DNA of 64,000 nt from an uncultured Ruminococcus sp. Lineage in GTDB: Bacteria; Bacillota; Clostridia; Oscillospirales; Ruminococcaceae. Location of the stretch: contig CANQJV010000006.1 of the NCBI GenBank assembly GCA_947624295.1, positions 1 through 64,000 on the forward strand. The letters are read 5' to 3'. This document shows positions 34,248 through 43,124 of the stretch, in pieces; position 1 is the stretch's first letter; the number at the start of each line of letters is the position of its first letter. The notes below the pieces were generated by a model that ran no database searches, was not told the origin of the DNA, and was given only the letters and a program-made list of their open reading frames with translations. The translations under genes were made by a program, and so were the position numbers.

Positions 34248-35285
34248 TTAAAATACCAACAATGTTACTATTCCTATAATTCCGAAAATAATTCCTGTAA
34301 GTGAAAAAGTTATAACAATCTTGTATTCACTCCATTTGCACATTTCAAAATGATGATGTATGGGTGTCATTTTGAAAATACGTTTGCCTTCACCTGTTTT
34401 CTTTTTAGTGTATTTGAAATAGCTCACCTGAATTACAACAGAAAGTGCCTCTATAATGTAAACCATTGCGACAAGTATAAGGAGAAAGTGCTTGTGAAGG
34501 ACAAGTGCAACACCTGTTACACTTGCGCCGAGGAACATTGAACCTGTATCGCCCATAAAGCATTTGGCAGGATTGAGATTCCATATAAGAAATCCAAGAC
34601 AACCGCCTGCAAGTGCCATAGTAAAGCACGAAATTTCATTATATCCGAGAATTGCGCAGCATACCGTGAAAATCAACATTGCTGAAAACGTAACTGAACC
34701 GCATAAACCGTCAACACCATCCGTAAGATTTACAGCATTTGTGAGATATATTATAACAGGTATCATTATAATATAGTAAAATATGCCGAGTTGAGGTGAT
34801 TCCCAGAAACCGAGGTCTATTGAAGTCGAGCCGTCGCCGAATTTATACAGCGTGAAAAGAAATCCCAATCCGAAAAGTGTTTGTAAAATGATTTTCTGTA
34901 TTGCTGTAAGTCCGTCATTATTTTTCCTTGCAACTTTTGTGTAATCGTCAATAAATCCGATAAGCCCGAACAAAAGTGCGAAAATCAATACGCTCAGCAT
35001 CCTGTAAAAAGATTTATGAGTTTCAGCGTCAGTCACGTCAAGCCCTGCCTGTATACGGTAAACCCAGTATCCTGCAATTGTTGTGATTACGGACGAAATT
35101 ATGAACATAAATCCGCCCATTGTAGGAGTACCCTGTTTTTTTGCGTGCCATTCGGGACCGTCTTTTACTTTTATCGGCTGTCCGAACTTTATTTTATGCA
35201 GAAACGGCACAAGCCATTTCCCTGATACAGCGGCAATCCCAAACGAAAGCATTGCTGTAAGTAAGTTAATTATCCAGAATGACAT
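34248..35285 (-). CDS. mraY: phospho-N-acetylmuramoyl-pentapeptide-transferase
   Basis: 345 residues with about ten membrane segments. Motifs: G-T-P-T-M-G-G, F-I-D-D-Y, N-L-T-D-G-V-D-G-L, and M-G-D-T-G-S, M-T-P-I-H-H-H-F-E. It makes lipid I from UDP-MurNAc-pentapeptide and undecaprenyl phosphate. It lies 15 bp upstream of ftsW. Confidence 0.96.
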   Translation of the reverse strand: MSFWIINLLTAMLSFGIAAVSGKWLVPFLHKIKFGQPIKVKDGPEWHAKKQGTPTMGGFMFIISSVITTIAGYWVYRIQAGLDVTDAETHKSFYRMLSVLIFALLFGLIGFIDDYTKVARKNNDGLTAIQKIILQTLFGLGFLFTLYKFGDGSTSIDLGFWESPQLGIFYYIIMIPVIIYLTNAVNLTDGVDGLCGSVTFSAMLIFTVCCAILGYNEISCFTMALAGGCLGFLIWNLNPAKCFMGDTGSMFLGASVTGVALVLHKHFLLILVAMVYIIEALSVVIQVSYFKYTKKKTGEGKRIFKMTPIHHHFEMCKWSEYKIVITFSLTGIIFGIIGIVTLLVF

Positions 35286-35314
35286 TTAATCAAACAACTC
35301 CTTTTTTTCTCCTG

Positions 35315-36748
35315 TTACAGCAGTTTCAAGCCTTCTGCAACAATTTCTCTTTCATCAAAATGAATATGTTTCATTCCGGCAAGAATCTGATAATCTTCAT
35401 GACCTTTTCCTGCCAATACTATTATATCACCTTTTTCTGCAATTTGCAAGCTATGGAAGATAGCTTTTTTTCTGTCAACGACAACATCATACGGAATATC
35501 TGTATTTTCGAGCCCTTTCAGTATATCTTTTATAATTTCTTCAGGAATTTCGTTACGGGGATTGTCAGAAGTCACAATAAGCCTGTCAGCATATTTTGCT
35601 GCTGCCTGCGCCATTTTGGGACGTTTTGCGGAATCCCTGTTACCTCCGCACCCGAACAGGCATATAAGTCTGTTATCCGTGTATTCCCTCACGCTTGAAA
35701 GAATATTTTCAATTGCATCGGGAGTATGTGCGTAATCGCATATTACCGTGAAATCACGTCCTGTAGGGATAATTTCACATCTGCCTTTTACTCCGTTGTA
35801 ATTTTCAACAGCATTTACTATATTTTCGGTATCTATACCGAGTTCCATACATACAGCTATAGCGGCTGTCATATTTGATACGTTGAATTTCCCCGGAATA
35901 CGTGAATTTACAGGCGTAATCTTATGCGAAAGCAAAACGAATCTGTTGCCGGTTGATTTTACCTGCACGGAATCAGCCTTATAATCAGCAAGTCTTTTAT
36001 CTATACAAAACGAAAGTTTTCTGCACTGCACCTCATCATAGAGCCTCTGCCCGTACTCGTCATCAATATTTATCAGGGCAGTATCGCACATATCAAAAAG
36101 CAATTTTTTTGCTTGATAGTAGTCCTCCATTGTTTTATGGTAATCAAGGTGATCCTGCGTGAGATTTGTAAAAACAGCTAACTTAAAATGCGTTGAACCT
36201 ATCCTTTTCTGCACGAGTGCGAACGAACTCACTTCCATAACAACGTATTCGCAGCCTGATTCCGCCATTTTTGCAAGTACTTCCATATACTCATAAGCAA
36301 GCGGTGTTGTATTTTCGGTGTGGAGGATTTCGTTGCCGATTTCGTTTTGTATTGTGCCGATAAGACCTGTTTTATGCCCTGTACTCATCAGAATATGCTT
36401 GATTATATTTGTTGTGGTAGTTTTGCCGTTTGTGCCTGTAACGCCTATAAATGTCATTTTCTTTTCGGGGTGTCCGAACCACGATGCACATATTTCACTG
36501 TAAAGCTGACGTGTATCAGGTGTAATAATTTGCTTGTCGCCAAGTCCCAAATCGTACTCACATACAACAGCTGCCGCACCCTTTTCAAGCATTTCGGCTG
36601 CTGAATTATGCCCGTCAAAATTACCGCCTTTTATACAGAAAAACAGACTCCCTTGCTTTACTTTTCTCGTATCGTCCGTAATTGAAGTGATTTCCATATC
36701 TCCGACAGAAGTAACGGCATTATTTTCAAGTAAATCTTTTAATTTCAT
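35315..36748 (-). CDS. murE: UDP-MurNAc-tripeptide synthetase (meso-DAP type)
   Basis: About 477 residues. The ATP site is G-V-T-G-T-N-G-K-T-T-T, with E-V-S-S and H-T-P-D-A-I-E. The substrate motif is D-N-P-R, which marks the meso-diaminopimelate-adding enzymes; Lys-adding MurE has a different motif. The host wall therefore probably contains meso-DAP. ATG 36748 with AGGAG 8-9 nt upstream is preferred to ATG 36754. Confidence 0.93.
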   Translation of the reverse strand: MKLKDLLENNAVTSVGDMEITSITDDTRKVKQGSLFFCIKGGNFDGHNSAAEMLEKGAAAVVCEYDLGLGDKQIITPDTRQLYSEICASWFGHPEKKMTFIGVTGTNGKTTTTNIIKHILMSTGHKTGLIGTIQNEIGNEILHTENTTPLAYEYMEVLAKMAESGCEYVVMEVSSFALVQKRIGSTHFKLAVFTNLTQDHLDYHKTMEDYYQAKKLLFDMCDTALINIDDEYGQRLYDEVQCRKLSFCIDKRLADYKADSVQVKSTGNRFVLLSHKITPVNSRIPGKFNVSNMTAAIAVCMELGIDTENIVNAVENYNGVKGRCEIIPTGRDFTVICDYAHTPDAIENILSSVREYTDNRLICLFGCGGNRDSAKRPKMAQAAAKYADRLIVTSDNPRNEIPEEIIKDILKGLENTDIPYDVVVDRKKAIFHSLQIAEKGDIIVLAGKGHEDYQILAGMKHIHFDEREIVAEGLKLL

Positions 36749-36766
36749 AATCATTCTCCTATAGAA

Positions 36767-39187
36767 TCAGTCTCCGCTGTCGTGCACCATAAATTCAAGT
36801 TCAATTGTTGTTCCTACAGGTACAGTTTCACCCGGTTCAATTGACTGACTTTCCACAACTGCACCGTCACGATGAATTGATGCACCTTTTGCAACGTAAT
36901 TAAGCCTTTGGTATACGATTGAATCGTTAGCAGTCTGCGGGTCTACTCCTCTCAAATCAGGTACTACCGTATATTCAAGTACAGGATTCGAATCAGTATA
37001 GAGGTAAACAGTACCGCCTTTTGCAATTGATGAACCTGTTACAGGCGATTGTTTCAGAACAGATGTTCCCGAACCGATAATCTCATATTCCGCACCAAGT
37101 CCCTCTAAAGTTGCTTTTGCATCGTCGAGAGAACCTTCAAGAAGCGGTACTTTTATATCGAGTTCAGCAAGTTCTTCATCTGTATACTGCGGACTTATTC
37201 CCATATACGGCAGGACTTCTGCAAGAATCTCTCTTGCTGTAGGCACTGCAACCTGACTTCCGTAATAATTACCGCCATTATTTTTATAGTCAGGCATATC
37301 CGCAAGCACAAGAAGTATGATTTCGGGGTCGTCGGCAGGCACAAAACAACAGTAAGATGCACCGTATTCCTGTCGGCTTGCGTCCTCAACTTCACCCTGC
37401 ACAAGCGTATGTCCCTTTTCGGTTTCGGAAAGTCTTTGCGATGTACCCGATTTTCCGCCAATTGCATAGCCTTTTATAGTGACGTTGCCACTACCGTTGT
37501 CAACTGTTACGTGATAAAGCGAATCACGCATTATAGCAGAAGTTTCCTCCGAAATGACTTGCCTGCGGACTGTACGTTCATTTTTGAGGATAACGTTGCC
37601 GTCCTCGTCAAGAATTTTATCAACAACATACGGCTGTAACAAATATCCACCGTTTATTGCGGCACAATAGGACGTAATCATTTCAAGTGGAGTTATTGTG
37701 TGATTTTGTCCGATTGACGACATTGCAAGGTCAACATTTGTAAAAGTTTCACTATCCTGTATATTACCACTAAATTCAGCAGGCAAATCAATTCCCGTAG
37801 GCTCTTTAAGCCCGAATGCATCAAAGTAGTACAGGAATTTTTCCTCACCTATTCTCGCACCGATTTCCATAAAAGCAGGGTTACAGGAGTGCGTAAGTGC
37901 CTCCTGATACGTCTGTGCTCCGTGACCTGATGCAACGTGGCATGATACAGGTTGTGCCATACCGTCAAGTTTCACTGAACCGGAGCAATAAAAACTGTCC
38001 CGCACTCTGTCAATGAGATTTTCTTCAAATGCGGCGGCACTTGTGATAACTTTGAATACGGAACCCGGCTCATATACTTCAGTAATGCACTTGTTGCGCC
38101 ATTGAGTTTCTCTCGCTTCTCCTTGTATTTTACTGTATTCATTATCGTCGCTTACAGTCTTTAACTTTTCCTCAACTGCGGTATCTGCAATATCATAGGG
38201 ATTATTCAAATCATAACTCGGATATTGTGCCATACCGTATATTGCACCTGTTTTTGCGTTCATAAGGATAGCACAACTTCTTTTTTTAGTCATATATTTT
38301 GTTGACATTTCCTCAAGGTGCTTTTCGAGGTAATACTGGATTTCCTTATCTATTGTAAGGTAAACGTCATTGCCATTCTGTGCAGGGTAAGTTTTCGAAT
38401 ACCTGTACGGCAACTCATTTCCGTTTGAATCCTTTGCTGAAATTGTTCTGCCGTCAGTCCCCGAAAGATAATCGTCATAATAAGACTCTATGCCGTACAT
38501 ACCGTATCCGTCAGCGGAAGTGAATCCTATAACTGATGCGGCAAGTTCATTTTGTGGGTAGTAACGTTTCGTATCCTCCTCAACATTAAGGCTTACAAGA
38601 CCGTACTGATTGAAAAGCGCAAGCACTTCATCAGCAACAGGTTTTTCGACTTGTTCCTGTAAAATGCTGTACTGACTGTTTTCTTCCATAGCTTTTGTAA
38701 CTTTTTCGGCAGTTATCCCCAATTTCCCTGAAAGCACTGAAATTGCCTCTTCACGGAATGCCTGTGCAGATGAAGGGAGAGTTTCCTCAACTATAACCTG
38801 TACTTCCTCGCCGTTTTCGTTTGTAGTTTTCTGGACATCAGGCTTATATGTACCTTCTTCTATCTGCTTATTACGCTCATCAATACGTTTCTGTAGATTT
38901 TTCATATCCTGCCTGAATTGTTTCGGGTCAAGGAAAACTTTGTACACAGATGCACTTTTTGCGAGAGCGGTTCCCTGAGAATCATAAATCGAACCACGGT
39001 GCGCTGAAATTGTAATCGAGCCGAAATGCTGGTCATTTGCCATATCCTGATACTTTTCGTTGTCAATGACTGAAATGATAAAAAAGTTTCTTATCACAAC
39101 GAAAAAGAGAATAAGGAAAAAAATTATCATGAAACATCTTGTTCTGATTTTCATTGACTTTGATGGAATATTTTTATTATTAGCCAT
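36767..39187 (-). CDS. class B penicillin-binding protein with two PASTA domains (FtsI/SpoVD type)
   Basis: About 806 residues. There is one membrane segment near the N-terminus (R-C-F-M-I-I-F-F-L-I-L), then a dimerisation domain (S-A-H-R-G-S-I-Y-D). The transpeptidase has E-P-G-S-V-F-K (SxxK), S-C-N (SxN) and G-G-K-S-G-T (KSG). Two C-terminal PASTA domains follow (about 675-730 and 738-800). It crosslinks septal peptidoglycan with FtsW. Division FtsI and spore SpoVD share this architecture. ATG 39187 (AGGAAAGGG upstream) is chosen over a longer in-frame reading. Confidence 0.92.
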   Translation of the reverse strand: MANNKNIPSKSMKIRTRCFMIIFFLILFFVVIRNFFIISVIDNEKYQDMANDQHFGSITISAHRGSIYDSQGTALAKSASVYKVFLDPKQFRQDMKNLQKRIDERNKQIEEGTYKPDVQKTTNENGEEVQVIVEETLPSSAQAFREEAISVLSGKLGITAEKVTKAMEENSQYSILQEQVEKPVADEVLALFNQYGLVSLNVEEDTKRYYPQNELAASVIGFTSADGYGMYGIESYYDDYLSGTDGRTISAKDSNGNELPYRYSKTYPAQNGNDVYLTIDKEIQYYLEKHLEEMSTKYMTKKRSCAILMNAKTGAIYGMAQYPSYDLNNPYDIADTAVEEKLKTVSDDNEYSKIQGEARETQWRNKCITEVYEPGSVFKVITSAAAFEENLIDRVRDSFYCSGSVKLDGMAQPVSCHVASGHGAQTYQEALTHSCNPAFMEIGARIGEEKFLYYFDAFGLKEPTGIDLPAEFSGNIQDSETFTNVDLAMSSIGQNHTITPLEMITSYCAAINGGYLLQPYVVDKILDEDGNVILKNERTVRRQVISEETSAIMRDSLYHVTVDNGSGNVTIKGYAIGGKSGTSQRLSETEKGHTLVQGEVEDASRQEYGASYCCFVPADDPEIILLVLADMPDYKNNGGNYYGSQVAVPTAREILAEVLPYMGISPQYTDEELAELDIKVPLLEGSLDDAKATLEGLGAEYEIIGSGTSVLKQSPVTGSSIAKGGTVYLYTDSNPVLEYTVVPDLRGVDPQTANDSIVYQRLNYVAKGASIHRDGAVVESQSIEPGETVPVGTTIELEFMVHDSGD

Positions 39188-39318
39188 AAATTTCCCTTTC
39201 CTGTTGAAAATTACAGTCATATAAAACAGAATAAGGCAGGGTAACTTTTGCCCCGCCTGCGACATCTCTCTTTATATGATGCCTTTGATACATAATGAAA
39301 CATATTTCTTATAAGCGA

Positions 39319-39370
39319 GGAATCGCTTTCTTCACCGGAATCGTTATGAAGTTATGAGGAAAGCGACTCC
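39319..39370. other. long hairpin in the ftsL-pbp intergenic region
   Basis: GGAATCGCTTTC (39319-39330) pairs with GAAAGCGACTCC (39359-39370), 12 bp with one G-U. It lies in the 300-bp gap between ftsL and the PBP gene. A second short stem (GCAGG...CCTGC type) lies near 39236-39261. No promoter or coding sequence was convincing here. It may be a partial terminator or an RNA-processing site. Confidence 0.5.
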
Positions 39371-39488
39371 TTAAAATATAATCCGTTCACTCGTTGTATC
39401 TCTATGTTCTACAAATCACTGCGGTTCTCTCTGTTTTTACCGCTGTATTCAATTATCAGGGGCAGTCTGTATTATATTTATATTTGTA

Positions 39489-40001
39489 CTACCCTCTGAA
39501 ATATTCCACACAATTGTCAAAAAAACGTTTAACTTTTGCGAAAAAGCCCTCATCTTGTGTTGGAATATTAACAACGTCATCGGTTTGTATCTCGATGTAC
39601 TGTATTTGTGACGAATCTATTTTCTGCATACCCAGTACATTTTCGGCATAATCCTCAACGTTTTTGGCAGACATTTTACTGTCAAGTTCCGATTGAAGTC
39701 TTACATTTTCAGCTTCGGCGATATTGAGTTCATTATTAAGGGAAGAAACTTTGTTATACATTGTATTACGCCTGTCAAAGCTGTAAATGACCGCACCAAA
39801 CATTACTACAGCGAGAGCGGAAACAACTACTATAGAAAATACAGAACCGCTTTTTGTTTCCGTATTACTCATATTGATACTCTGTTTTTTACCGGCTTTT
39901 TTCTGTTTTTTCTTTGGTTCGGTACTTTCAGTTTCAGTAACGCCGGCAGTTTTTTCCTCAAAGTTGTTATCATGCTGTTTGAGGGTATTATTATCAGCCA
40001 T
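39489..40001 (-). CDS. ftsL: FtsL-like cell division protein
   Basis: 170 residues. A polar, Lys-rich cytoplasmic N-terminus of about 50 residues is followed by one membrane segment (about 53-73) and a leucine-zipper-like coiled coil (about 80-115). N-V-E-D-Y-A-E-N-V-L-G-M is the classic FtsL/DivIC end motif. It forms the FtsQLB-type complex with DivIB. Its ATG shares one base with the rsmH stop (TAATG). Confidence 0.82.
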   Translation of the reverse strand: MADNNTLKQHDNNFEEKTAGVTETESTEPKKKQKKAGKKQSINMSNTETKSGSVFSIVVVSALAVVMFGAVIYSFDRRNTMYNKVSSLNNELNIAEAENVRLQSELDSKMSAKNVEDYAENVLGMQKIDSSQIQYIEIQTDDVVNIPTQDEGFFAKVKRFFDNCVEYFRG

Positions 40002-40936
40002 TACAATCCGCTCCTTTCTATAATTCTTAATTTGGCACTTCTGCTTCTGTTGTTTTCTTCAAGCTCACTCTGAGCCGCCTCTATAGGCTTTTTATTCACA
40101 AGTAATCCCTGCGGCTTGTGTCCGCACACGCAAACGGGGAAATCAGGCGGACATATACAGCCTTTACACCACTCCGCAAACCTCTGCTTGACGATTCTGT
40201 CCTCAAGCGAGTGGAAAGTGATTACGGCAAGTCTGCCTTGAGGTTTCAGGCTGGCGAAGGCTTTATCGAGCCCTTCAGTGAGATGCTCCAATTCTCCGTT
40301 GACAGCGATTCGTATAGCCTGAAAAGTTTTTTTACAGGGATTTTTTTCTCTGCGGGCTTTTTGCGGAATACTTTCTCTTATAATATCGGCGAGCTGTAAA
40401 GTTGTTTCAATCGGTGCAGTTTCTCTTGCTTTCACGATATTTGAGGCGATACGGCGTGAAAATTTTTCTTCCCCGTACCTGAAAATTATATCTGCAAGTT
40501 GTTTTTCGGGGTAACTGTTTACAATATCAGCCGCACTTATACCGATTCTGCTCATTCTCATATCGAGAGGAGCGTTCACGGAATGATAAGAAAAACCTCT
40601 GCTTTCCTCGTCAAGCTGATATGACGAAACGCCTAAATCCATAAGTATACCGTCAACTCCGCTTATTTCGAGTTCAGACAGAATAGTGTCAAGTTCCGAA
40701 TAATTACGGTGAATGACAACAGCATTGCTAAATTCCGCAAGTCTTTCGGTAGCCGTTTTGACGGCATCGGGGTCACGGTCAATAGCAATAAGTCTGCCTT
40801 TATCGCTTAATTTTTCAGCGATTGCAAAGGAATGTCCGCCTCCTCCGGCTGTACAGTCAACATATACGCCGTCGGGATTGATATTAAGTCCCTGAACAGA
40901 TTCATTAAGCAGGACAGGTGTATGTCTGAAATTCAT
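40001..40936 (-). CDS. rsmH: 16S rRNA (cytosine1402-N4) methyltransferase
   Basis: About 311 residues. Hallmarks: H-T-P-V-L-L-N-E-S, Y-V-D-C-T-A-G-G-G-G-H-S, G-I-L-M-D-L-G-V-S-S-Y-Q-L-D, and the C-terminal S-L-E-D-R-I-V-K and N-x-R-S-R-S-A-K-L-R. It is the first coding gene of the division cluster. ATG 40936 has AAGGAG upstream. Confidence 0.95.
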   Translation of the reverse strand: MNFRHTPVLLNESVQGLNINPDGVYVDCTAGGGGHSFAIAEKLSDKGRLIAIDRDPDAVKTATERLAEFSNAVVIHRNYSELDTILSELEISGVDGILMDLGVSSYQLDEESRGFSYHSVNAPLDMRMSRIGISAADIVNSYPEKQLADIIFRYGEEKFSRRIASNIVKARETAPIETTLQLADIIRESIPQKARREKNPCKKTFQAIRIAVNGELEHLTEGLDKAFASLKPQGRLAVITFHSLEDRIVKQRFAEWCKGCICPPDFPVCVCGHKPQGLLVNKKPIEAAQSELEENNRSRSAKLRIIERSGL

Positions 40937-41390
40937 AAAACAGCTCCTTAGTCCGGTCACGCACAAACAAACCGCATTGTTACAAGTCTGTACTGCATAG
41001 CCGATAAATCTGCCGTTGTAATTTTTTTGTGGCGGAAAACATCGGATATTTGTGTAACATCTTCAGTATTCCGTGATTACGGCAGTCAGTCTTGTTTTTC
41101 AGTTCTGCTGATTACTGTATACGGCGAATCAGTTGTCAGGTTTATGCGCTCAGCGTGAATGCTTTTGTAAAATATGTTAACAGTAGAGTGCATTTTCTTT
41201 GACATTCTGAAAACTTTTCATTGATTTCGGACGAATCCGGCAATCTCAGGCGAGTTATCGCAGTATCAAGGGACTTTCCTACAGAGTAAACGGCTGATGT
41301 GTTCGGGGCACGGGACAGAAATGTCACAATCTGCATAGTATGTCAGTTTCCACGCAAAAACGAAACACAAATAAAGCCTTAAAACCCTAT
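40937..41390 (-). other. long untranslated leader of the division/cell-wall cluster
   Basis: About 450 nt separate the promoter at 41397-41425 from rsmH. mraZ, which usually occupies this place, is absent. A 64-codon minus-strand reading (41142-41336) shows no ribosome binding site or recognisable composition. No known riboswitch was recognised. The rest of the gap up to 41652 is AT-rich and contains the promoter and an inverted repeat. Confidence 0.5.
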
Positions 41391-41396
41391 ATAAAT

Positions 41397-41425
41397 ATTA
41401 TAATACATTCGTCTAAAATTTACAA
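41397..41425 (-). promoter_or_regulatory. promoter of the rsmH-ftsZ cluster
   Basis: On the minus strand TTGTAA (41425-41420) and TATAAT (41402-41397) are 17 bp apart. It is the only clear promoter seen upstream of rsmH. Confidence 0.6.
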
Positions 41426-41582
41426 TACACAATTCACATAAAAATTCAACTAAAAAACAAGTTTTTTTATACATATTATTCAAAAATCAAATTTCGCCGC
41501 TATACTAAAAACATATGTTTTATTTATTTGGTTAACTGTTATAATCTTAGTCACAATTTTTTTCATCAAAAGCAACGAAATT

Positions 41583-41640
41583 GCAGAATAAGCAAGTAAA
41601 ATATATATAAATTATATAAAATTTCACATACTTATTCTGC
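41583..41640. repeat. 10-bp inverted repeat with AT-rich loop, 3' of the SpoIID-like gene
   Basis: GCAGAATAAG (41583-41592) and CTTATTCTGC (41631-41640) are perfect reverse complements spaced by 38 nt of A/T-rich DNA, 13 nt beyond the SpoIID-like stop. It may act as a transcript end. Confidence 0.5.
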
Positions 41641-41652
41641 CTGATTTGTTAT

Positions 41653-43092
41653 TTACCACAAAGGCTCTTCATATACAGGTTCAGTATATTGCTCCTCGTA
41701 GTAGTCGGTTGGTTCTTCGTAGTAGTCAGTCGGCTCCTCGTAGTAATCTGTCGGCTCCTCGTAATAGTCAGTAGGTTCTTCTACAGGTTCATCAGTCGGT
41801 TCTTCTTCAGGTTCTTCTGTTTCAAGACCAATGTCTGTCGGGTAACTGTTCGGATAGTAAACACCCGGTGTCTGCATATAGTCGGGGTCAACTACTTCCA
41901 AATCTGACGTACCTTCAGGGATTTCCTCACCTTCGGGTCTGGGAGTATAGAACACATTGAATTTAGATGACTTCAAACCTATAGCGAGTTTGAATTCATA
42001 TCCCCTGACAGTTTTCTGGTCATCTATATTGACATAAGTCACATAGCCTGTTTCTTCTGAATACTGAGGTTTAATCCAGTTTTCGGGATTATCTGAAAGT
42101 TCAATGTCATATGCCGATTCAATCATATTTCTGAGCTGAAAATCGTCAACATATGTAACTGTACCGTAATGTGGGTCATATGCGGCATCATAGTCGCTTG
42201 AAACTGAACGGAGATACGGAGGGCTTGAGTAGAAAACTTCCGAACAATTTGCAGTTATTCCACCGCTTGATGCGGAAAACATAGTCAGTGCATAGTCACC
42301 GTTGTAGTAAAGTGCTTGTCCGAGGACTTCCGAAACGGCATCAACAACAACTTGCGGAGGACACGGTTTGCACCTCAAATCAGCGGCATCGTTACCGTTG
42401 TATTTGCAGTAGCTGTAAACCGCAACTGCCTGCGCCTTGATAGCCTCGTAACTCATAGTTCCGCCGATTTCGTTGTAAACGATTTGTGATACCATTGAAA
42501 GCACATCGCCCGAAACTCCGTTCACTGTTATTTCCTCATCTTCAGCAAGACCTGTATTCATCAGGTACGTATCGGGGTAGTAGTGGAAAAGTATATCCTG
42601 ATAAGTCCATCCGCTGTATGTAGCGTAGAAATTCGCACCGTTCTGACTCATTCCGACACCGTGTCCCCAACCGTATGTTACAATTGCGAATTTACCGGGG
42701 ATTGATTCAATAACGGGGTCGCTTTCGAGCCACGGAATATCTCCCACATAACCGCCTGTAACGTTCAGTTCAACAGGTGTAGGTTTTTTAGCCGATTCAG
42801 GTGACAATTCATAGCTTATAAGTGACAAGCTGTCATCGTATTCACCGAGATCAGCCTTAAACCATTCTATTTCTTCTTCTTTTTCTTCTTCCGGTACTTC
42901 CTCAGCAGGGCTTTCAGTTGCCGGTTCTGTCTGAGTTTCAACAGTTGTTGTGACATCAGTTATGTCAGTTGTTTCTGTAGTTGCAGGTACTGTTGTATCT
43001 TCCGCAAATACAGTTGCAGGCATTGCGCTTAAAATAAGTGTTGTTCCTGCGATTACTGCAAGTGTTTTCTTAAATGAATTATCATTCTTCAT
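41653..43092 (-). CDS. secreted SpoIID/LytB-domain protein with circularly permuted motif order
   Basis: About 479 residues. Signal peptide (A-M-P-A-T-V-F-A-E), Thr/Glu-rich segment, then the SpoIID domain. In SpoIID the order is Y-x-x-E-M-P...A-L-K-A-Q-A-V-A-A first and G-H-G-V-G-M-S-Q at the C-terminus. Here G-W-G-H-G-V-G-M-S-Q-N-G-A comes first (about 145-160). Then come Y-N-E-I-G-G-T-M-S-Y-E-A-I-K-A-Q-A-V-A, S-A-S-S-G-G and P-P-Y-L-R-S-V-S-S. SpoIID is a lytic transglycosylase, so a wall hydrolase is likely. The tail has four E-E-P-T-D-Y-Y repeats. It is downstream of two sortase genes in one operon. ATG 43092 follows GAGGTGA. Confidence 0.8.
   Translation of the reverse strand: MKNDNSFKKTLAVIAGTTLILSAMPATVFAEDTTVPATTETTDITDVTTTVETQTEPATESPAEEVPEEEKEEEIEWFKADLGEYDDSLSLISYELSPESAKKPTPVELNVTGGYVGDIPWLESDPVIESIPGKFAIVTYGWGHGVGMSQNGANFYATYSGWTYQDILFHYYPDTYLMNTGLAEDEEITVNGVSGDVLSMVSQIVYNEIGGTMSYEAIKAQAVAVYSYCKYNGNDAADLRCKPCPPQVVVDAVSEVLGQALYYNGDYALTMFSASSGGITANCSEVFYSSPPYLRSVSSDYDAAYDPHYGTVTYVDDFQLRNMIESAYDIELSDNPENWIKPQYSEETGYVTYVNIDDQKTVRGYEFKLAIGLKSSKFNVFYTPRPEGEEIPEGTSDLEVVDPDYMQTPGVYYPNSYPTDIGLETEEPEEEPTDEPVEEPTDYYEEPTDYYEEPTDYYEEPTDYYEEQYTEPVYEEPLW
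41698..41781. repeat. four tandem 21-bp repeats encoding E-E-P-T-D-Y-Y
   Basis: Imperfect in-frame 21-bp units near the 3' end of the SpoIID-like gene. Synonymous differences between copies show that the protein repeat is kept. An acidic Tyr-rich surface tail results. Confidence 0.8.
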
Positions 43093-43124
43093 TGGAATCA
43101 CCTCATAAAATTAAAACATATAAA

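Noticed and set aside
41142-41336. A 64-codon reading in the rsmH leader, and a GGAAAGTCC motif resembling an RNase P RNA segment
   Set aside because: No ribosome binding site or conserved features. The other RNase P core segments are absent, so the motif is taken as chance.
41698-41781. Short regular repeats that could suggest a CRISPR array
   Set aside because: They are contiguous 21-bp in-frame units coding for E-E-P-T-D-Y-Y at the end of a gene, without spacers and without cas genes.
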